64,000 nucleotides of DNA from JBKBRC01 sp046292345. Its GTDB lineage: Bacteria > Bacteroidota > Rhodothermia > Rhodothermales > Rubricoccaceae. Location: assembly GCA_046292345.1 (NCBI GenBank), contig JBKBRC010000012.1:1-64000 (forward strand), read 5' to 3'. Both the position numbers and the translations under genes were made by a program. Shown one piece after another: positions 63,101-64,000 of this stretch (within the stretch, counting starts at the first letter, position 1; each line of letters begins with the position of its first letter). The notes below the pieces were generated by a model. That model did no database searches, was not told the origin of the DNA, and saw nothing but the letters and a program-made list of their open reading frames with translations.

Positions 63101-64000
63101 GGGGTTGAGCTGCCGCCCGCCGACGCGGTAGATGTTGCGCATCGTGAGGCCCCAGCTGGCGTCGGTCGGCGCGGGGAGCTTGTCGCGGAGCAGCTTCAGG
63201 ATCGTGTGCGGGCCGGTCTGCGAATTGCCCTGCGAGGCCGCGCCGAAGTCGCCCACGGTGACGGTCTGCCCGTCGAGCGTGCGGTACTGGTAGGCGACGG
63301 CGAGCACGTCGTTGTCGGAGAGCGGCGCGCGCAGCGAGAGCCAGCCCAGGAACGGGTCGACCGTGTAGTCGGTCCCCTCGGTGAGGCGGCGGAAGCGCGT
63401 CCGCTCGAAGTCCTGGTCGCGCAGGCCGAAGCGGGCCGCGATGTCGATCGCCTCGGAGCGCTCGCGCAGGTCGGCCAGGTCCTGCTCGGTGTAGGCGTGC
63501 CGGGAGGGTGCCGGCAGCGGGGCCGCGGGCCCGACCTCGGCCAGGTAGGCGCGCGCGCCCTGCCGCACGGCGGCTGGCTCGCCCAGGTCCACGAGCGCGA
63601 TGCCGCGGATGATCTCGGCGCTGGCGTTCTGCTGCGGCGCGTTCGCCTGCGCGTCCTGGCGCCACACCTCGATGCCGGTCAGGCGCGAGAAGCCGGGCGG
63701 CGAGGTGAGGTTGGAGGGGTCGCGGTGGCCCTCGTCCCACCAGTTGTGGAAGGCGAAGCCGAGGAAGAAGTGCGTGTTGTTCTCGTACTGCGAGGGCGGG
63801 AGCGAGAACGTCGTCGCCTGGCTGCCGCCGTCGATCGTCACCTCGCGGCTCTCGGCGTCTTGCTGGCTGGCGACGGCCGTGACGGCGAGCGGGCCGAACT
63901 GGAGATCGGTGCGGAGGCCGAACAGGCGCTGCCCGCCACGGATGAGCTCGCTCGGCGTCTGGAGGAACACGTTGCCGGCCTCGATCTTCTTGACGATGTC
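57122..64000 (-). CDS. sprA: Cell-surface protein / type IX secretion translocon SprA (partial)
   Basis: At least 2292 residues; the frame is open to the right edge, so the N-terminus is missing. SprA forms the giant outer-membrane beta-barrel channel of the type IX secretion system. Typical segments are KKIEAGNVFLQTPSELIRGG and FGLRTDLQFGPLAVTAVASQ near the visible start, RRLTEGTDYTVDPFLGWLSL, SPRLTGIEVWRQD-like blocks, and long stretches of amphipathic strands with aromatic ends. It ends in GGVSLRISFSN. The Pro/Ala/Gly-rich segment about residues 1820-1850 (GEGAATGEGAASGERG) shows short degenerate repeats. It heads a minus-strand operon with lipB and an acidic protein gene. Secreted proteins with C-terminal sorting domains occur at 12715 and 14300. 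Confidence 0.95.
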   Translation of the reverse strand, partial: DIVKKIEAGNVFLQTPSELIRGGQRLFGLRTDLQFGPLAVTAVASQQDAESREVTIDGGSQATTFSLPPSQYENNTHFFLGFAFHNWWDEGHRDPSNLTSPPGFSRLTGIEVWRQDAQANAPQQNASAEIIRGIALVDLGEPAAVRQGARAYLAEVGPAAPLPAPSRHAYTEQDLADLRERSEAIDIAARFGLRDQDFERTRFRRLTEGTDYTVDPFLGWLSLRAPLSDNDVLAVAYQYRTLDGQTVTVGDFGAASQGNSQTGPHTILKLLRDKLPAPTDASWGLTMRNIYRVGGRQLNPTNFEFDIFYEPPGSTPQTQLPGVTFGEGLKLLQALGLDRTNREGQPLPDQRFDFRAGYTIDADNGRVIFPVREPFGAYLDRLFRTGRTVSGTTVDVTIQGAAYEQVADDFVFPQLYTLKPDQFSRQFPKERYYALRGQYRGASQSVYNVGFGLVPGSVRVTAGGRQLTEGADYVVNYSAGTVEIRNPIYLADGQQIRVQVEQNRFASVGSKSLLGLRADYRLGERAGLGATWMQLSERPLVDKFRIGEEAIQNSIFGVDGSYAAEPRWLTRAVDALPLVQTRAPSRFQIRGEFARLSPGSPETFAFREVRRTLRALDGDRDLADDERRGISYIDDFEGAEFVNSSLFETAGWRISSAPTGAGPPGTIAPATATTVTDVRLANNWRGLFAWYALDLATYNGQNRLIREAPLTPATRPVSVLELFPDRQVTAQEAQTPLRLLDLYFDPSRRGPYNYNGELETTFASDPRRAWGGMTRAIDPAYSDFDGRNSVEFVEFIVAPLGGRDGTEPVAPGAMLYLDLGDVSEDVLPNNILNSEDGLVDGSARAPESLDLWGRRPSGFENTAVDLFEATGRTEDLGLNGLPSDRNNTAGQPYDYDEREHFAAFLATLTPGTPEYNRARLDPSADDYRHFRESVFNDEALYPGGASIQERFAHYLPGLELNSIRAYAEIRRAMGTLESDRNASGISNFPNTEDINGNFTLDTVERFYRYAIPLDAAGIRASPFFQNEIVTQGETWYLMRIPVRTSEREAVGGIDDLSRVQMARLWTTGHDRPATLRFASFKLVGSQWQKSERVGLDDAGGEALSAAPALLADGTLGVGALRRTRAPAAAGTEPRLFIESINNEESPQRYVTPRGALVSTTRDISGQALRTREASLVFRVENLGPGQTRALYKPYTTSRLDLTRYTNLRMFVHGEGFERRDSMRVVVRLGANETEDYYEYEQPVYPFESSRLGLVPEAARADSLWQTRVNVGGEWLDLNSVNIVLSELNQLKVARDDAGVPREVPFGLDRTPQGAPSGARIRVRGNPSIQAVSTIVLGVRYGAEAGAAPLENVQVWFNELRMSGYDEGGGASGFVATDLALADLMTVSARASFTQDGFGELGGGLGGRALASQRGFTLTSTFNAHKLLPERHGWRIPVSVSVVENESTPRFAPNRGDIRLDDLVARAQGNDDLPAPERQIEAERIVREAQTATSSRTLRVPISKTGSRSPWLRYTLDGLSATYASTSQRSRTPSSEFAHQDSWRTDLAYRLAVPRPRTVRPLWFVDDLPLLGALAGTRLNVLPQQIRVTADLGRTMGALRERPRLGTEGESEQALSFLYPTRRTHAFGHGRTLDVQYNPFWFMQMGYSSNVAQSLNQAGVDETFRIFVRRADGSLAREYALSREEAQQEGSPVWQDFGIETAEQYRQLQVFGGSQISIVPVGTLLSDVLAGERRVTTDRYTQTLTSSVRVTTQRIRYLAWLRPQPISLSSAYAWDVVPLTNRPDLTVASVGANTQIQTGLQARPRDFWRLFPFYRRLEEADRLSRQPARPAAAGEGAATGEGAASGERGLSPRLIARRAFLALTGVEDLTITYRGSQRNSSGGVEGRAFSLPAGLFGDAPGVGYRLGLERRLPLERRLGEDVGGLRFQDLLGDQHDLSARTSLQPFPSLRIGLTWTTGWSRNDLFPFAFDDALGQIVEQPAVRRGGGESTVLGFGGSYERLLERQRARLSRDLAGAPGEGGVVASEYRSRMGLSEDFQRTFARGLGRFGPEGLFALPMPSWDVNYTGLNSLPLVRRFAQQATLRHSYFASSRADYASVDNFAAPLFQVPAGAGTVLVQGETPDVLPSTISVNARFQPLLGLSVGWRGGVQTDLTWNRSFLNTLQPGSATINEKTVQDVQLQVSYSRTGLRLFGRRQLNNALRFTLTGSIADDESYVRPLGSDLDRLVAGLPRQETQAIGFQRVSLWPRIGYQLSNQVGMDVFVRYDRTRGQGGQIPGSSKLDGGVSLRISFSN

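Overview
The window is a very GC-rich bacterial chromosome segment. Three things point to a high-GC Rhodothermota/Bacteroidota relative (Rhodothermia, possibly Rubricoccaceae). It carries the type IX secretion translocon protein SprA and two secreted proteins with type IX-style C-terminal domains. Its UvrA has the Bacteroidota-like loss of two zinc-finger cysteines. Start codons lack Shine-Dalgarno sequences; most follow pyrimidine-rich leaders. No phage, insertion sequence, CRISPR array or rRNA was found. One tRNA, tRNA-Ser(UGA), is present. Three runs of N mark assembly gaps, two of them inside tandem repeats.

Layout. 0-7 kb: the end of a membrane-anchored PPC-domain protein, a small coiled-coil gene, tRNA-Ser, a TolC/adaptor/ABC-ATPase efflux operon with no permease gene, marC and a conserved hypothetical gene. 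7-16 kb: uvrA, a guanine deaminase-like gene, two lipoproteins, two type IX secretion cargo proteins and an orphan gene that ends in a 13-bp repeat. 16-28 kb: a proS-PAP2 pair, a tyrosine-rich lipoprotein, a polytopic membrane protein with mltG, the queuosine genes queF and queC-queE, a secreted alpha/beta hydrolase and a chorismate mutase. 28-35 kb: an S9 peptidase, a decayed cation-efflux gene, an M28 peptidase, tsaD and a PQQ-type sugar dehydrogenase.

35-53 kb is a coherent acetate/glyoxylate island. It holds acetyl-CoA synthetase, an outer-membrane barrel protein, a two-subunit sodium:solute symporter of the acetate-permease type, a Pat-type lysine acetyltransferase expected to modify Acs, a RamB/ScfR-type regulator divergent from malate synthase and isocitrate lyase, and a glyoxylate-type aminotransferase. 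A TTCGC-N5-GCGAA inverted repeat occurs upstream of both acs and the regulator gene, and a related GGCGAA-N2-TTCGCC repeat lies in front of aceB. This suggests one regulon covering uptake, activation, the glyoxylate shunt and glyoxylate disposal. 53-64 kb: a secreted protein, a four-gene operon (LytR_C protein, rsfS, lipoprotein, DUF423), and a minus-strand sprA-lipB-acidic-protein operon that runs off the right edge.

Other points of interest. QueC lacks all four zinc-binding cysteines, and QueE has an expanded cysteine cluster. There are about 20 short tandem repeats; units in coding DNA are always multiples of three, while those outside genes mostly are not and often start at stop codons. 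A perfect 40-bp palindrome lies over the queE stop codon. Pat lacks much of its ATP-grasp domain. A serine-hydrolase-like gene has lost its catalytic motif.
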